64,000 nt of DNA from Zonotrichia leucophrys gambelii (Eukaryota > Chordata > Aves > Passeriformes > Passerellidae), in assembly GCF_028769735.1 (NCBI RefSeq), contig NC_088188.1, positions 1,612,001 to 1,676,000 of the forward strand, given 5' to 3'. Made by a program: the position numbers and the translations under genes. Each line of letters opens with the position of its first letter. Within the stretch, counting starts at the first letter, position 1. The notes under the pieces were generated by a model that saw nothing but the letters and a program-made list of their open reading frames with translations, was not told the origin of the DNA and made no database searches. This document shows, one piece after another, positions 21,925 to 35,836 of the stretch.

Positions 21925-24900
21925 CCCTGCAGTGATTTCAATGCCTTTGGATCAAGCTTCCCCCCTCCTGACAATACTTTCCTGTGCTTTAGGTTATGCC
22001 TGGATAGGTTTTTGAAACCTTCTGTCTCTTATCTATGTGGGACCTTGCCAGAATTTTTTTCATCTGTCTGTGGTCTCTGTCAGCGTCGACATTTGTTTCT
22101 GCCACAACAACAGCCAAATGAAGTGCATTGAACTTGGATCAAAAGTAATTTCAAGATCTTTCACTCTCTGGAAGAGGTTTTCAGATCCAAGTATTTTATT
22201 AAAATGACCTAAAGCTGCCCAGACAGCAGGCAGGGAAGCAGACATTCGTTTCCAAGTCATAGAGTAATTCCAAAGAATTATCCATCTCTGGCACAAGAAG
22301 CAAACGAATATTGAAATTACAGCAGATTATATTGGATTAAATTATTTATGGCAAACCTCACCTCACCTGGAAGGTTCTGCAGCTCTTTTTTCCTGGCAAC
22401 ATGAAAAGTGGATATTCCAATTCTTTGCTATTCTGTCAAAGCCTGGAAACATTTATGTTTCCATTAAGTTGCTAACCTTCCCAGAAGACACCATGGTATC
22501 TGACTTTGGAGCGTGATTACGGTGCCTTATAAAGCCCTCCATAATGCTTTGAAAACATACAAGATTTTGCCTATTGCTGGATAAGACATGCAGGATCCTT
22601 TCCCCAAGAAAAGAATTTAGGGAGCTGTCAGCAGAGTTTTATGGCTGTGAACAGCAAGCCACGGCACGATGTCCCACTCAGAAGGTGCTTAAACTCCAGC
22701 AGTGTGAGAGGTGCAGGAGAAGGATCTGTTCTCCTCAACAACAGCAAAATCACCGCTGGTGTGGCCTTAAAATGGTCATGAGAGATGCCAGGAAAAGGAA
22801 CTGGTGGTGAGAGCAGGTTCTGCTGGATCTGGGGGGATGTCTGGGAGCAGCCAGGGCGAGCACCAACACATCACATGGCAGTGATGCTCCCTCAGTGTCC
22901 CCTCAGCAGGGACAGGGCACTGGGGACAGGGGACACAATCAGCAAATGCCCCTTTCCGAGGGAACAGAGCTCTGGATGTAGAACATCCTGATTTTTACCC
23001 ATCTTGGGTAAATCCCCATGTAAGTAATGCTTTTCATTTGACAAAGCAGAAAACTTCTGCAGGAACATATTAATGACAGTGCAACTTTTTTATTATTTTT
23101 ATTTTTCTGCAGCATTTGCAAAACTAAACCCCTTTGTAATCCCTTCTTTTATGCAGAACAGATTGCAGTTTTAAGCAGAGGCCCATAAACTGCAGGTTCA
23201 AAGAAACCTGAAACTGAATTAGCATAAAAGCTGGAATTCTCATTTAGAGGAACAGCAAGGCAACCGCTCTGCAGGCAGTTTTATGATTAGGGTTTCAAAT
23301 GGAAACAAAGATAAAAACTGGGGCTCGGGGAACAATAGGGCTGCTCTCTCTTCCCTATCCTTACAGCTTGGCCCTATAAAATACTAAGTGGTCTCCACTG
23401 CTTCCGAGGACAGAATTTAGCCCAGATTTGCTCACCTGGGGAGGGTGGATAATTTTCTGAACCCAGGCACTGTACCAAAGTCAAATCCTAACTGCCCGAC
23501 ATGTGTGAAGCCATTTCTCCCCCAGGCTCCTCCAAACAATGTGAAATCCTTCAGATGAACACCACAGCCATCTTTCCTTCCCTTCAACCACCACGAGGAG
23601 TGGGAATCCTGGCTGTAACTTTTCCATCAGAAAATGCCTGCATTTTATCTCTTCCTCTAAAACCCTTCCTGGGGTTTGAATTCTGAGTTACTAAAGAGAC
23701 CAGGGAGCGTGGGTTGGCTGGATGTAGCTCCTGGAGACCTCTCTGGGCTCTGAGCTGCTATCCACCCTGCAGTCTAACCAGGAACATAAGATCCTATCTC
23801 TGGGTAAGAGGATAAAATATAAATTCTTCCCCATCCACCAGCACTTCGGTTGTGCACTTCATAAATGCACCACTTTCAAGCTGTGGCCATTATCCTTCCC
23901 TAATTTTTGCCTGCTAGCACATTCTGCAACTGAAGAAGTATTTAAAATTAATTTGTCTGTCAATATCTGGGTACTGAATCACCTAATAAGAGAAATATTT
24001 TTCATTCTCTTCTTCTCAGTCAGAAGAAAAGACTTTCTTATCACCAAATAAAGCATCCATTATTGCATGCTGTAATCCCATTCTGTCGTCCAGGTCATTT
24101 TTAGTCCAGAAAATGCTGAATCAGCACCATAAACCAATCAAGTAATTTCTTTCATTTTCTAACATTCAAGCAAAATAATGAAAATCACATCTCATTTGAT
24201 GAGAAGAATATATGACAGAAATCTCCTCTTCCAAGGATAATTTTCAAAGAGGTGTGCCAAGGCAAGAAATACTGTTGCAAAAACATGGCTAATGTAGGGG
24301 CTCTTCTGCTGAACAGATAAATTCCATTTTTGACTGTCAGCTCATATTGAGAAAGTAGACTATGAACAATAAATCTGTACCTTTAGCCAGCTTCTAAACC
24401 ATGCAAAGGCATTAACTTGGCAAAAGAATGACCATTACTTTGATGAATGAAACATTCACCTAAAATATTCATGTACAAGATGATAATATCCAATTGATAA
24501 CCAAAAAACACCCACCCCACTGCAGATATTTAAATAACTGAGATGCATATGAGAGAAACCGAATCACATACATAAGAGGAGTTATTAAGGCGCTGTTAGG
24601 AGAACCAACAAATGAAAAAAAAAGGCTTGATAAATATTTTCCATAACAAAACACAATTGGTTTCAGTGGGATACAGCTCTGTTTCTCATTAGTTATCCTT
24701 CACTTGTCAGACAAGTTCCATATTTCACCGAAACCCGCTGAGTATTCTTTCTAGTTTGCTGGGGAAAGTGGCTATACATTTAGCACGTTCCCTTTATGCT
24801 GTGTGTTTTCACAGGTCTTTCTTTAAAACACACTGTACACGCTTTTGCTTCTTTCCCCCAGGATAGTGGGTTTCCACATCCAAGAGGAGTTTAAAAGCAG

Positions 24901-26162
24901 GTAACAAGTCATCACTTTTGAAGCTGCAGAGCAGCTGAAGAGGTGCAATAGCCCCAGCAGCCATTATCAGTGCCTGCCAGGGTGCCACGCTATCAAGTTA
25001 TATGATAAAGCACTCAGCTGACACCAGAAAAATAATCATTCTCTCTCTCCTGCACCACCCCCTTTTTCACAAGGAGGCTTTTTACACTCATTAAATGCAA
25101 CCTTATCTCTGAAAGACTGCAATCCTCAGCAAATGACAAGTGTGCCTAATCTCATTTTCTGACAAGCGATTCTGACAGCACCTTCCTTTTGATTTCTAAG
25201 ACACGTAGCTAGACATATATTAATCTGTCAGTCATCGCCCCTAGGAAGGATGGAAAAAAAGGAGAGACGGAGATGAACATTTGTGAATGTGAAGGGAACA
25301 AGGCAAGAAAGGACTAGGGGTCCTTTTCTGGCTATTTTAAGCAACTCAACTGTGTTTCTCCACTCCTTCCACCCAAACATGGGACCCGAGTCACTCCTGT
25401 GCAGCACAGCCCTCAGCCTCCCTGTCTGCAGAGGTTGTTAATATGCATTTTATTCTAGGTATGAGTGTGGCCCAGCAGCTGTGGACCAGCAGCCAGCTGT
25501 GGGTGTATTTTCAGGTTTCCCCTGGTGTTGAAGGCAGTTGGGCTCTCATTTCATTTCTCTGCACCTCAACTTTCAGCATTACATAAAACCCAAGTGTTAT
25601 CGTCACCATGGCACATATTTTAGTTATAGACATGGGACTTCCCAATGCTGGTACTATAAAATGGTAAGCCTTAATTCCAGATTTACAGTTTATGAAGTGT
25701 TCTGCAATAACACTCTTTTTGCAGCAAGAAATGCTTTGTCATTGCAGGCAGTGAGGCCCTGCCTGGCTTTGGTTGCTGGCCTGGCTGGCACACGTTGGCA
25801 GGTACAGGCAAAGATAGGTGGGGTAAAAGCATCAAGACTGAAAGCATCAAATTGGTGTCAGATCTTAACAACTTTGTACAAATGCTCAGAGTGCCGTAAA
25901 ATGAAAGCATTTTGTTCAACCTCACAGCCTGGCAAGGTGCAAACTGGAGAGGCTGAGCAACACCAACTCCAGGTGCACTTGGAGACCAGGAAAAGGAAGG
26001 ATTTGCAAGAACTCCTGGATAGAATAGGAGAGGATGCATTTCAAACCTGATGGCACTATGGAGCCCTGACAGTGATTGTGAATTGGGGCAGACTGATGGG
26101 ATTTGCCATTCAGTGTGCAAAACACAGAGCCTTGTGCAGGATGTAGGATGTGCTAAGGGGAT
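21925..26162. other. long repeat-free non-coding stretch
   Basis: Over 4 kb without a CR1 or LTR. AT-rich, ordered segments at 23800-24660 and 24660-25250 look like possible constrained elements (for example CATTTAATGC-like and TAATTAA-like cores). The open frame 25538-26050 plus (170 codons) has no recognisable domain. No exon or RNA gene supported. Confidence 0.4.
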
Positions 26163-26413
26163 GCTTTACTGGAAGAGGGTAGATTTAGACAGGAAATTAG
26201 GAAGAAATTCTTCCCTGTGAAGGTGGTGAGGGGCTGAATGGATGCCCAGAGCAGCTGGGGCTGCCCCTGGATCCCTGGCAGTGCCCAAGGCCAGGCTGGA
26301 CAGGGCTGGGAGCAGTCTGGGACAGCAGTGGGAAGTGTCCCTGCCATGGCAGGGGTGGCACTGGATGGGCTTTGAGCTCCCTTCCAACCCAAACCATCCT
26401 GGGATTCTCTGAT
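26163..26413 (+). mobile_element. CR1 LINE 3' fragment
   Basis: Sense-orientation CR1 starting near GGAAGAGGGTAGATTTAGAC, through GGAAGAAATTCTTCCCTGTG, the conserved core and the tail CAACCCAAACCATCCTGGGA, ending about GATTCTCTGAT. Its upstream part differs from the copy at 35100, so it belongs to a different CR1 subfamily. Confidence 0.92.
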
Positions 26414-29400
26414 ACACATTGGTGAGCACAGGGCTGTGAGATGGAAGGAGGCAGACCTACAGGTAGGTATAAAAGTGCAAATAAATGAGATTCTACAAAT
26501 GGGACCCAAAGGAAGAAAGAGATTAAGTGAGGTGGGAGGCAGTGTTCTTTATCTCACACAGACCTATTAGTTCTGCTCCTCATAAACCTGCCTTCTCCCT
26601 CTTAGCATGTGAGTCATATTCATATTTCTACCCACCAAATGCTAAATTAGAGTAAATTATACAGATTTACCATCTAACATTTGCTCCCTGACCTGCCTGC
26701 ACTTGCAGAGAGCCTCCCCAGCTGGCAGCACATCCCCCTGCCTGGGGACATCCCAATGCCACAGCTCAGCCTGGTCCAGATGGGATCCCTCAGCTGAGAG
26801 CTCCCTTCCCTTCCTCTGTGTTATATTAACAGGAGAAACTTTATTGTTCATAATGGGATAAGAAAAAAAAAAAGAAAAAAAGAAATGAAAGCAAAGTACA
26901 AAGGGGCTCCAATGCAATGCTTTAAAGCAATGCCATTTTCATAGTAATATAGTCATTAAGTACTTGTTTGATGGTGCAAAAAAGTAGGCCAAGATCTTTG
27001 CTAATACATTTAATTAATCAATACCTGCACTAGAAGATGGGAACAATTAAAGTTTTTCTCCTCACTCAGACAAAGCAGCAGAAAGCTTGTGATCTACTTA
27101 AGGAGCTCGTCACTCAATGGGAAGATGAAAAGACTTCTTTAGTTTTACTTAAGAGCTGAAATCATGTTAATACTCGAGTGTTTAGGATCTGGCTCTCAAA
27201 AAGGCAGTAAATGAGCAGTGGCAGGAAAGCTGCCTGCTGTCACCGAGTCCCCAGCCTCGTGTTTCCACCCTGATGTCATCATAACGGGGAAAATCACAAA
27301 TATGTGCTGGAGTTCATTGAGCCTGAAATTAGCACCAGGGATATTTCCTTGCAGAACACTTTGATAGCTGGGGCTGCTAGAAACACCCATCTACTGCTGA
27401 CGGGCCTTAGAAGGGAAAATGTAAACCTGACCCTGCACAGTTTAGATTTCTGCTGGGTTTTTATTTAAAAAAAGAAATTTCTGGTTGTATCTTAAACTCA
27501 GGATGTAGAAAAGAAGGCGTAGGAAGGAAAAGTCACCTCCTCTGGGGAAAAGTGATGGGAGGAACCTGGGCAGTTCCCTGTGCAAACCTCTGGCTCAGCG
27601 AAGGAGGGACTTCTCATTTCACAACAAGAGCTGCTGATATGGGCATCAAGTAAGAGAAAATTGCCTAAAATCAGCCCATGTCCTTGGGGAACCCCAGCTC
27701 TGCCCCTGCACAGGGACCATTATCACCTGAGGGATGTCTCTGTTCCCCCTCTCAGGAAACACACCTTGGCCACCATCCTGGGGCTCCATGGGCTCCTGGT
27801 GCTGGCACATCTCCCCTGCACCAACTCACTGCTTGAAAAAGCTTTTGGCAGGGGTCTCATGGCACGAGGAACAGCACAGGCAGAGGGGAGAAGAGGTCCC
27901 TGCAGCCCAAGAGGCAGGACAGACAACAGCAGACAGAGGATATGGCAGCTTCCCACTCCCCAGAGGAGGAACATCAATCAAGGCCAGCGCAGGTAGTGCC
28001 AAAAACTGAAGGCTGCCCAGTTTTCTCCACTGTTTGACCCTCTGGTGAGAGCAGATCCCCATCCAGGACCTCACAGCTGCCTGCTGTGGAACCCACGGGT
28101 CCATCACACACAGGTGCTGACCTCACAGCATGAGGGAAAGCACAGGCACAGTGTTGTGCTGAAAACAAATTATTTCTTCATGTAATCATTAGCAGGAATA
28201 TAAATGCAAATGACCTTATAATTTGTACTGTGAGAACTATCAAGCTAATGCTGTGGCTAAAGGAGAAAATCCCTCCCTGGTCATCTCTGGAGATGACTCA
28301 GGCCACAGAGCTGATCTCCTGTAAATTGCTTGCCTAGTTGCACTCAGTATTAAGCCCACCAGGCACTTTGCTGTTTCTAATCCCTTGTAAGAATGATGCA
28401 GGAGCCTCACTAACACACTGAGGCTCCCAATTCTTCTGTGCAAGCTCACCTTGGGTTGCAGGAGTCTGCACTCAAAGCTCTGAGCAAGGCCACCACACTC
28501 ACAACAAAAAAGGCAGCAACAAAATAAGCAAGGTCGATTCTGCCCAATCCAACCTCCACAAATCCAAATCTCTCCAAAAATCCTGGTCAAAAGTCCTTGG
28601 AAAATAAAATCCTTCTGACACAATTTTCAGTAAGAAACAATTTTCAGCAGCTGGCCAAATGCTATTTTTCTTTCATTTAAGATTCTAACAAAACCTAACT
28701 TCTTTGTCTCTCAAGCTTCCTTGATCTCCTTCACTTTTAGCTGTCACATAAAGTCAATTGGCTGCACCTCTCTGCTTGATAAAGACAAGCCAGCTGGTCT
28801 GATGTATCTTTAATGAGCAGGTAGGTAAGACACAGTCCAACAAGGTGCTGAACACTTTGACCCTAAGCTAGCAAAGCACTTAAATATCTGCTTAACTTTT
28901 AACAAAAATATGGTTTTTTGAACCTAATGGGGCTGCTCTGGCATTCAGACTTCAGCACCATTGTATAAATTTGGCCGGGTGAGGGACAGAGCCTTTGCAA
29001 GGCTCAGTTCCTGAGAGAGCAAAACCAGGCAGAAACACACAGGTAAGCTGGTGAAAGGCAGCACAGCTGAGTCACAGCTGAACTGGGGAGTCTCTATCAG
29101 TAATTAATGTCTCAGCAGTGTAATTACAGTTGCACATATCCCTGAGTTGTTGTTCCTGTGGTAGCAGGCAGGATTATTCCTGCTCTAAGGTAACGTTCCA
29201 TCCATGGGATGGAGCACCTGCAGGATCTGCAGGGATGAAGGCTTGGCCTTTGCTTCAAAATCACTGTTCAACCCTACAAGGAGGAAGGGACGAACACAAA
29301 ATAAACAAATCCAAATGAGTGACGGGGAGGTCATAAAGAGGAAGCTGAAAGAGTAAAAATAAAACCAAAGCTGAGCTATTGTTGCTGAGGTTCAGTTAAT

Positions 29401-32400
29401 CAGCTGATCTATGGGATCAGCCTGGATTATTCCAGGCATTACTGGAGGAGGTGTGCTCTGAGAATCTAATAAAACACACGAGAGCTGTGATAAAACTTTA
29501 ACCTGCTTTGATAATACAGTGACATTCTTCTCCACACACACCTGTAAGAAAGGCTGCCAGATCTCATCACCATTAGTTATTAATCTATTTGTTCCTATAA
29601 AACTTTCTCATTTCCCCCTCCTTTTTCAGGAGTTTACTTTTTCTAAAGTGGAGCTGATTTAAGGTAGGAAAAAAGCTGCAGCATATCAAGAAACGAATGG
29701 AAAAATAGGTAAGGAGATAATGTTTAACTGGGAAGGAAGAGTTATTTTAGAAATATTTTATATCATTTAAAAAGCACTGAGTACTATTTTATGCCTCTTC
29801 CTGAGGAATAAAAGTGATAGTTATGGGGCCGGGTGTACATAATTCAATAGAAAAGTGAGACTGCAACAGATACATAAAAATCTCTTTAAAAAGTAGCTCA
29901 AATAGATTCTTCATGAGTAAAACACTGGCAACCTGAATTTTAGTATCATTCTCAGCATTTCAGTGGAGCATTTTGTTCATCTGTAAAGTGCTACAGCAAA
30001 CAGAGAATAGATCATTCCTGCTCAGCCCTGTGTCATCTCAGCTCAGCCGCCCTGGGGCTGTGCCGTCCATCACTGGGGCTGGGACACAGGCTGGCCACCT
30101 CAGCGCCTCCAGCTCTGTCAGACTGATAGAATGTGCCTCATGCTTGGGGTTATGGCCATTTATTTGGGGAGATTTAGCTGATCTGTGACTCACTGCTGTG
30201 CGAACAACAAAAATAAGATGTTCGCCATTCCAGGTTCTGTCTATACAACATTACATAATATGAGGATGAAGTATTTTTCCTTAGCAGCACGTTGCAATAT
30301 TATGGTGTGAGGCTCTTTGTATCACCCAGGACATAGCCAGAGAAGAAGGTTATAAAAAGCTGCCTGAGCTGGTTTTATTTTAAGAGGCCTCCAGACCAAA
30401 GGCCTGCTCTCCGCCTTGGGCCTGGCAGGGAGGCTCCGAGAAGCCACCGGGGCTCCCCATTAAAATACTGTTAGCACAGACAAGAGTTTTGGTCTTCTTT
30501 TTAGTTCAAACGTCGTCTGGGAGAGACAAAGAAACAAAGTGCTTGGGTCAGTGGAAATTTCTGACAAAGACTTTTCTTCCTGGCACACACAGGGCCAGCC
30601 CCACCAACTGTGTGGGGTTTGTCCCCCCCGAATGACAAGGCAAAGGTCCTGATTAAAGGCCCTTGGAGCGGGGACACAAAAGATGGCCCAGGACTTCAAA
30701 GCCAGCACACTGCTGGCCAGCGGGGAGGTCCCTTTCTTCCCCTCTCTCTCCTTTTAACTTCAGCTCCTGCTGGCTCTGGAGGGGCTTCTAATTGCATTTC
30801 ACAGGGCCTGAACAAAACGTGGTCTTGTCTTGCACACAGCAGCGACCCCGGAGGACGTGGAGATGATGTGAGGCTTCAGAGCAGGAACAAAAAGAGATTC
30901 ATCATGTCAGCAGGCCGTGCAGAGGCAATGCTGAGCCTTCTGCAGGATCATTTGCATGTTGCCACATTTCTGGAGGTGAGCTGGCAGGGGTGGGCTTCAC
31001 AGAAGTGGTGTGGCCAGCCCCCTCCTCACGGCTTTGAACGTGGGGCATCTGCAAAGCCAAGATTTGGGGCAGGGTTTGACCTGATCTGCAGCACCAGGAA
31101 AGCCAAACACAGCTGAGGGTGGCTGCTGTGCACAGCAGAGCAGAGATCTCCCTTGGGCTGGAGAGGGAGAACCTCTGCCCACTGAGCCAGGTCTGCGGGT
31201 GGAGACTTTCTCTGGCAAATTGGGACTTTGACCAAACAGTGCCCAGGCTGACTTAAACAACCTAATTAAGATTCTTCCAGTGAGTCTAGAGCTATGGGAG
31301 AGAAGGTTTGGCTGAAGCCAGAAAGATTTGTTGGAAGTACAGGAAAGTGGTTTCAGGGGATGTGGGATGAGAAGAAAGCCTCAGGCCAGGTGTTCCACAG
31401 GCAGTGCCAGGTCAGCCAGAGATGGGTTTACATGATTTAAATTAAGCACAGAAGTGCACTGGAACCCAGCACTTGGCCACCTCACCTTCCAAAAAACCCA
31501 AAAGAGCAAAAAAGGTCTGGACTAGCGTGGATGAACAAAACACCATCTCATCCCAAAATAACACAAGTCACAAAGTGCTATCCCTTTAATGTCTGATAGT
31601 TCCTCTTTTCCACTTCCCTAATGAGATTGCCTTCCTCATTCTTTTCCTTTTGCATTCAAATTTCAATCTGCACTGAATTTTCCACATTACAGGATGAACC
31701 ATATATCTATTTTCCCACATTGCACAGCACTAGATCCAAAACAATACATCCAAATCCCAAGAAGTGGAGTTTATCCCATGTTCCCTGTGCTGGTGCCAGT
31801 GGAAGCTGGTGCTGCTGAGCCCAGGCTTTCTCCATGGATGCTCAGGAAGAGAATTAGGCCTGGAATGAGGTTAGTTACTCACTGCTGATTCATCAGGCGT
31901 TTGAGATTTGGATTAACAAACCATTCATCCCCCAGTCCTTGTGTGCAGGCCCCTGTTTCCAACAGGAGTAGGGGTTTTTTATTTATTTACTAACTGACAA
32001 TAGTGGAAAGCCTCATATTCACATCTGAATTATAATAAATGCATTATAAATGAGTAAGTAGGAAACAGTAAGGAAATGATGTTTTACTTTTAAATGCTAA
32101 TTATGGAGCCCTGGTGCAGTTAATGTGTAGGGTGTTCTGTCAATTTTTAATGTTTATGCCAAGTGTAGTCTTCAATTTAACATGAGCTTTTAATCCTTTG
32201 AGTACTAAATTGCCTTTTAATGCTTGCAGCACAACATTGTGTTTGCACAAAGTCAAGACTGAAAAATGAATTTACTACAAGATATGTGCATGTATGAAGG
32301 GGGGGGAAGTACAAAGGACAAGATTTTTTTCTTAATGATGTTGTTGGAACTGTACAAGAGGAAGGAACTGCTTTCAGGATGTACCTGGCAATTCTTTGCA

Positions 32401-33351
32401 GAGGCTGCTGCTGATTTAGTATCTCTGTTGAGGCATTTTCAGAGAGCTCTTTCAGGTTCCAAGAATTGATCCAAGAGCTACACCAAAATTTTAGGTTAAG
32501 CAAACTTGGAGGAAAACATGATGGAAGGAATTACCATAGAGAGGAACCTACATAGTCAGTAAGACAAAGCATCTATGAAGAGAGGGAGTTTTTCAGGTGA
32601 TGAAAGTGTAAAGAGTAAGGTTGTTCTGGCAAAGATAAATTACATGGTTTTCTGGGTTGGCTGGTTTGGTTTTGCCTTTTCAGCAGGTGTAACAGGCCCC
32701 AGGTAGTTCCTAGCACTCAGGGTGCACCAGTCATGGCTATGGCACAGCACCTGGGCTGAAGATGCTCATCCCAGCCCAACAGAGCTTCCCCTTCCCACTC
32801 TGCCCCAGAAACCCCAGCACAGCCAGACTGGGGAAATGGCTCAGGAGCACTCTGGGGAGGGTCCATGCTCAGGGCACCAGGACAGCCAAGCCCTGCACAC
32901 TGCCAGGGTGCCCTGCTGGGGCTGTGCCCTCTCCTGCAGCCCCAGGAGCTCCTCTGGGATTTGGCCACCCCAGCCCCACTGCCCCACTCTGCCCCTCCCT
33001 GCACGCGGGGACTTAGAGCAGCTTGTGTGGCTAATCCCTGTTTATCTCCTTGCTGAACAGACTTTTTAAAATGACACTGTTCACATGCTTAAAGCTCCAA
33101 ATTTGACTTTCCTTGACAGCAGCCATCTCAGGAATCCCAATGAGGTTTATTTTTGGCAGTGGAGCCTTCACAGAATAAGCTTTGCTGCGTGTACAGCTCC
33201 CAGCTCTGCAGAGGAGGAGAACTGGGCACCTGAGGATTTGGTACATCCCAGGGATGTGCCCTCAGCTTTGCTACCAGCTTAGACCCAGAGGGCTAAAGCT
33301 AATTAATTAAAAACTCTCTTTAATTTTTCTCTTCCCCTGCATTTCCACCAT
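26414..33351. other. long non-coding stretch with possible regulatory blocks
   Basis: Almost 7 kb with no recognised interspersed repeat. AT-rich segments at 29560-29960 and 31970-32250 contain homeodomain-like and MEF2-like cores and could be enhancers. A strong isolated plus-strand donor ACACAG|GTAAGC occurs at 29042/29043 with a passable acceptor near 28950, but the pair has no coding support. A-rich tract at 26862-26883. No exon supported. Confidence 0.4.
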
Positions 33352-33655
33352 CCATAAGATTTTGGAAGGCTGGAAAGGACCTCAAAGCCCATCCAGTGCC
33401 ACCCCTCCATGGCAGGGACACCTCTCACTGTCCCAGGCTGCTCCAAGTGCCATCCAACCTGGCCTTGGGCACTGCCAGGGATCCAGGGGCAGCCACAGCT
33501 TCTCGGGGCACCCTCTGCCACCCTCACATGGAGCAATTTCTTCTCAATATCCAATTTGAACCTCTCCTTCTTCAGTTTAAAGCCGTTCCACTTTGTCCTA
33601 TCACTGCAAAAAGTTCCTCTCCAGCTTTCCTGTAGGCTGCAGGTATTTGAAAATA
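33352..33655 (-). mobile_element. CR1 LINE 3' fragment
   Basis: Antisense CR1: GGAAGGCTGGAAAGGACCTC, the conserved core, then CACATGGAGCAATTTCTTCT and TTCAGTTTAAAGCCGTTCCA and on to about TTTCCTGTAGGCTGCAGG. Extends further 5' than most copies here and is moderately diverged. Confidence 0.9.
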
Positions 33656-34021
33656 TTTTTCCTTCTCCCTCATCGTAGCTTCCCACGTGTGCTAACACAC
33701 AGTTTATGCTGCCCACTCCAATAATTTGGTGTTCTGGGAAGAAGCATCTCTTTGCTTAGCCCATCAGAGGGAACAGCAGTCAGAAAGAAGCAGAAATACA
33801 AACAGGATCAATTGTTTTATGATTAAATAATACATTTTTAAAACATGACTGTAAAGGGAAACTTAGACAGCAAAAGGTAGAGTTTGAGCTAATGAATTAC
33901 CACAGGTAAAGTTCAGACATTACTTCTGAAAAAACTGCAGTTGAAATTAATCTACAGGCCTTGTGCTAGAAACTCACACTGAATTTAAGCACAGAAAGTC
34001 CTGCACATAAAGCAGGCAAAA
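33656..34021. other. AT-rich spacer
   Basis: Single-copy AT-rich DNA between two CR1 pieces. Nothing recognised. Confidence 0.4.
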
Positions 34022-34068
34022 CACAGAATCACAGGATCATTAACATTGGAAAAGACCAAAACACTACT
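34022..34068 (-). mobile_element. short, old CR1 tail
   Basis: ACACAGAATCACAGGATCAT followed by TAACATTGGAAAAGACC matches the extreme 3' end of an antisense CR1. After about 47 bases the match is lost, so this is either a very short truncated insertion or a heavily decayed one. Confidence 0.6.
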
Positions 34069-35099
34069 GTACTTTAGAGATTGATAACAGATAATCCATA
34101 CCTTAAAAAATCAAATATATGTCCTTATTTGCTCAATGGCTTTGATCTGGTGGTTTAATTTAGGCAGATAAAACTGAATTAGATGCCAGTTTTAAAAGCC
34201 TGGTCTTCAAATACTGGACTCCCATTTTGAGAAGGGAGGGACAGATCAGAACACAGAGCCAGGGAAGGCACATCCCACCCTGCAGCAGCCAAAGCCTCTG
34301 GAGCATCACCATGGGCATGGCTCCAGAAGGACATGGCAGCACAGAACTGCTCCAGGCACATATTCCACACATGTAAATATTCCTGTATGAGGCTTAGATC
34401 TCCAGTAGGAGGGTTGGAAAAATAAACCCATCTTTTTGGATGAGATGGAAACAGGAACAGGGCTGGAGTTTGGCTGGTGGGACACCCTGGAGCTGGTGGG
34501 GGTGGCAGTGGGGACAGGGACACACAGACGGGGTCAGACCTCAGCCCTGGCACACAGTTCTGCAGGTGTCTGAAGGCAGGAACCCCCCTGCCACAAACCA
34601 CCTACCAATTGTTACAGTTTTTAAAATAAGACAGGAATAACGTCTTTTGTATTTGAAGCATATTTGCTTTGCCTTATATTTCCAAGCCTCTTCCTTACGC
34701 TATTTTTTCTCCCCTCACCCAGGTTTTTTAATCCTCCCATTCAGAGCTGAATTCTTCTCTTTTCCTTTCCATGTCATTGAGGTGAACAGTGTCTATTTTA
34801 GATCTTGTTCATTAATGTATCGAGGCATCTTACTTTGTATTACTTCCATATCTTGATGTTATCTAAAGCTTTTTATATAGTAAGAGAGAAATTACAAGGT
34901 TTATAATTTCCCTCATACATGTAACAAAAATGATGAAGCATGAAATTGCAGAGCTGTGACTGATTTTCTATAAAAGTTCAACAATTTCCAGCAGGCTGAG
35001 CTGGGGCTGGATTTGCTCTGTGCCTTTAGGTCTTGTTGATATTCATCTGTGTGTGTATGTGAGTGCCATTATAAAGTTGGATATCCATCAAATAGGTGA
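34069..35099. other. non-coding stretch, nothing recognised
   Basis: Single-copy DNA; GC-richer 34240-34600 with overlapping chance open frames, AT-rich afterwards. No repeat, exon or RNA gene supported. Confidence 0.4.
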
Positions 35100-35521
35100 C
35101 AGAGGAGGCCATGGAGATGCTCCAGGGCTGGAGCCCCTGTGCTCTGGAGCCAGGTTGGGAGAGCTGGGGGTGCTCTGGAGAGGAGAAGCTCCAGGGAGAG
35201 CTCAGAGCCCCTTGCAGGGCCTGAAGGGGCTCCAGGAGAGCTGGAGAGGGGCTGGGGACAAGGATGGAGGGACAGGACCCAGGGAATGGCTCCCACTGCC
35301 AGAGGGCAGGGATGGATGGGATATTGGGAATCAGGAATTGTTCCCTGTGAGGGTGGGCAGGCCCTGGCACAGGGTGCCCAGAGCAGCTGGGGCTGCCCCT
35401 GGATCCCTGGCAGTGCCCAAGGCCAGGCTGGACAGGGCTGGGAGCAGCCTGGGACAGTGGGAGGTGTCCCTGCCATGGCAGGGGTGGGATGGGATGAGCT
35501 TTAATGTCCCTTCCAAACCAG
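35100..35521 (+). mobile_element. CR1 LINE 3' fragment, well preserved
   Basis: The longest intact-looking CR1 3' end of its subfamily in the window. It runs from GGAGATGCTCCAGGGCTGGA through CCCCTTGCAGGGCCTGAAGG and GGAATGGCTCCCACTGCCAG to the conserved core and tail ending GTCCCTTCCAAACCAG. Positions 35301-35487 differ from the reverse complement of 1191-1377 at a single base. Confidence 0.94.
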
Positions 35522-35633
35522 AGGGCTCCAGGTTTCCATGAGGGTTTTTGGGGGTGATCTGCCTGAACCAGGAGCTGCTGTGTCAGCTTTTAAAAGAACC
35601 TTCTCAAATGGAGTGCCAGGGAGGAAGAGAGGT

Positions 35634-35836
35634 GAGAGATTGGGAAGGAATTCTTTACTCAGAGGGTGCTGAGGCCCTGGCAGAGCAGCTGTGCCTGCCC
35701 CTGGATCCCTGGCAGTCCTGGACTCTGGGGCTTGGAGCAGCCTGGGACTGTGGGAGGGGTCCTGCCCATGGAGGGGGTGAAATGGGATGAGCTTTACAGA
35801 TCCTTCCAACCCAAACCCTCCTGTGACTCTGAATCT
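35634..35836 (+). mobile_element. second CR1 LINE 3' fragment in tandem
   Basis: Only about 110 bp after the previous CR1 and in the same orientation. It runs from GAGATTGGGAAGGAATTCTT through a deleted core (GGCAGAGCAGCTGTGCCTGC) to CCTTCCAACCCAAACCCTCC. It is more diverged than its neighbour, so the two are separate insertions of different age and not a duplication. Confidence 0.88.

Noticed and set aside
28950..29043. Possible plus-strand exon ending at ACACAG|GTAAGC
   Set aside because: The donor is good but the acceptor is ordinary and there is no coding or family support. Isolated donors of this quality are common by chance.
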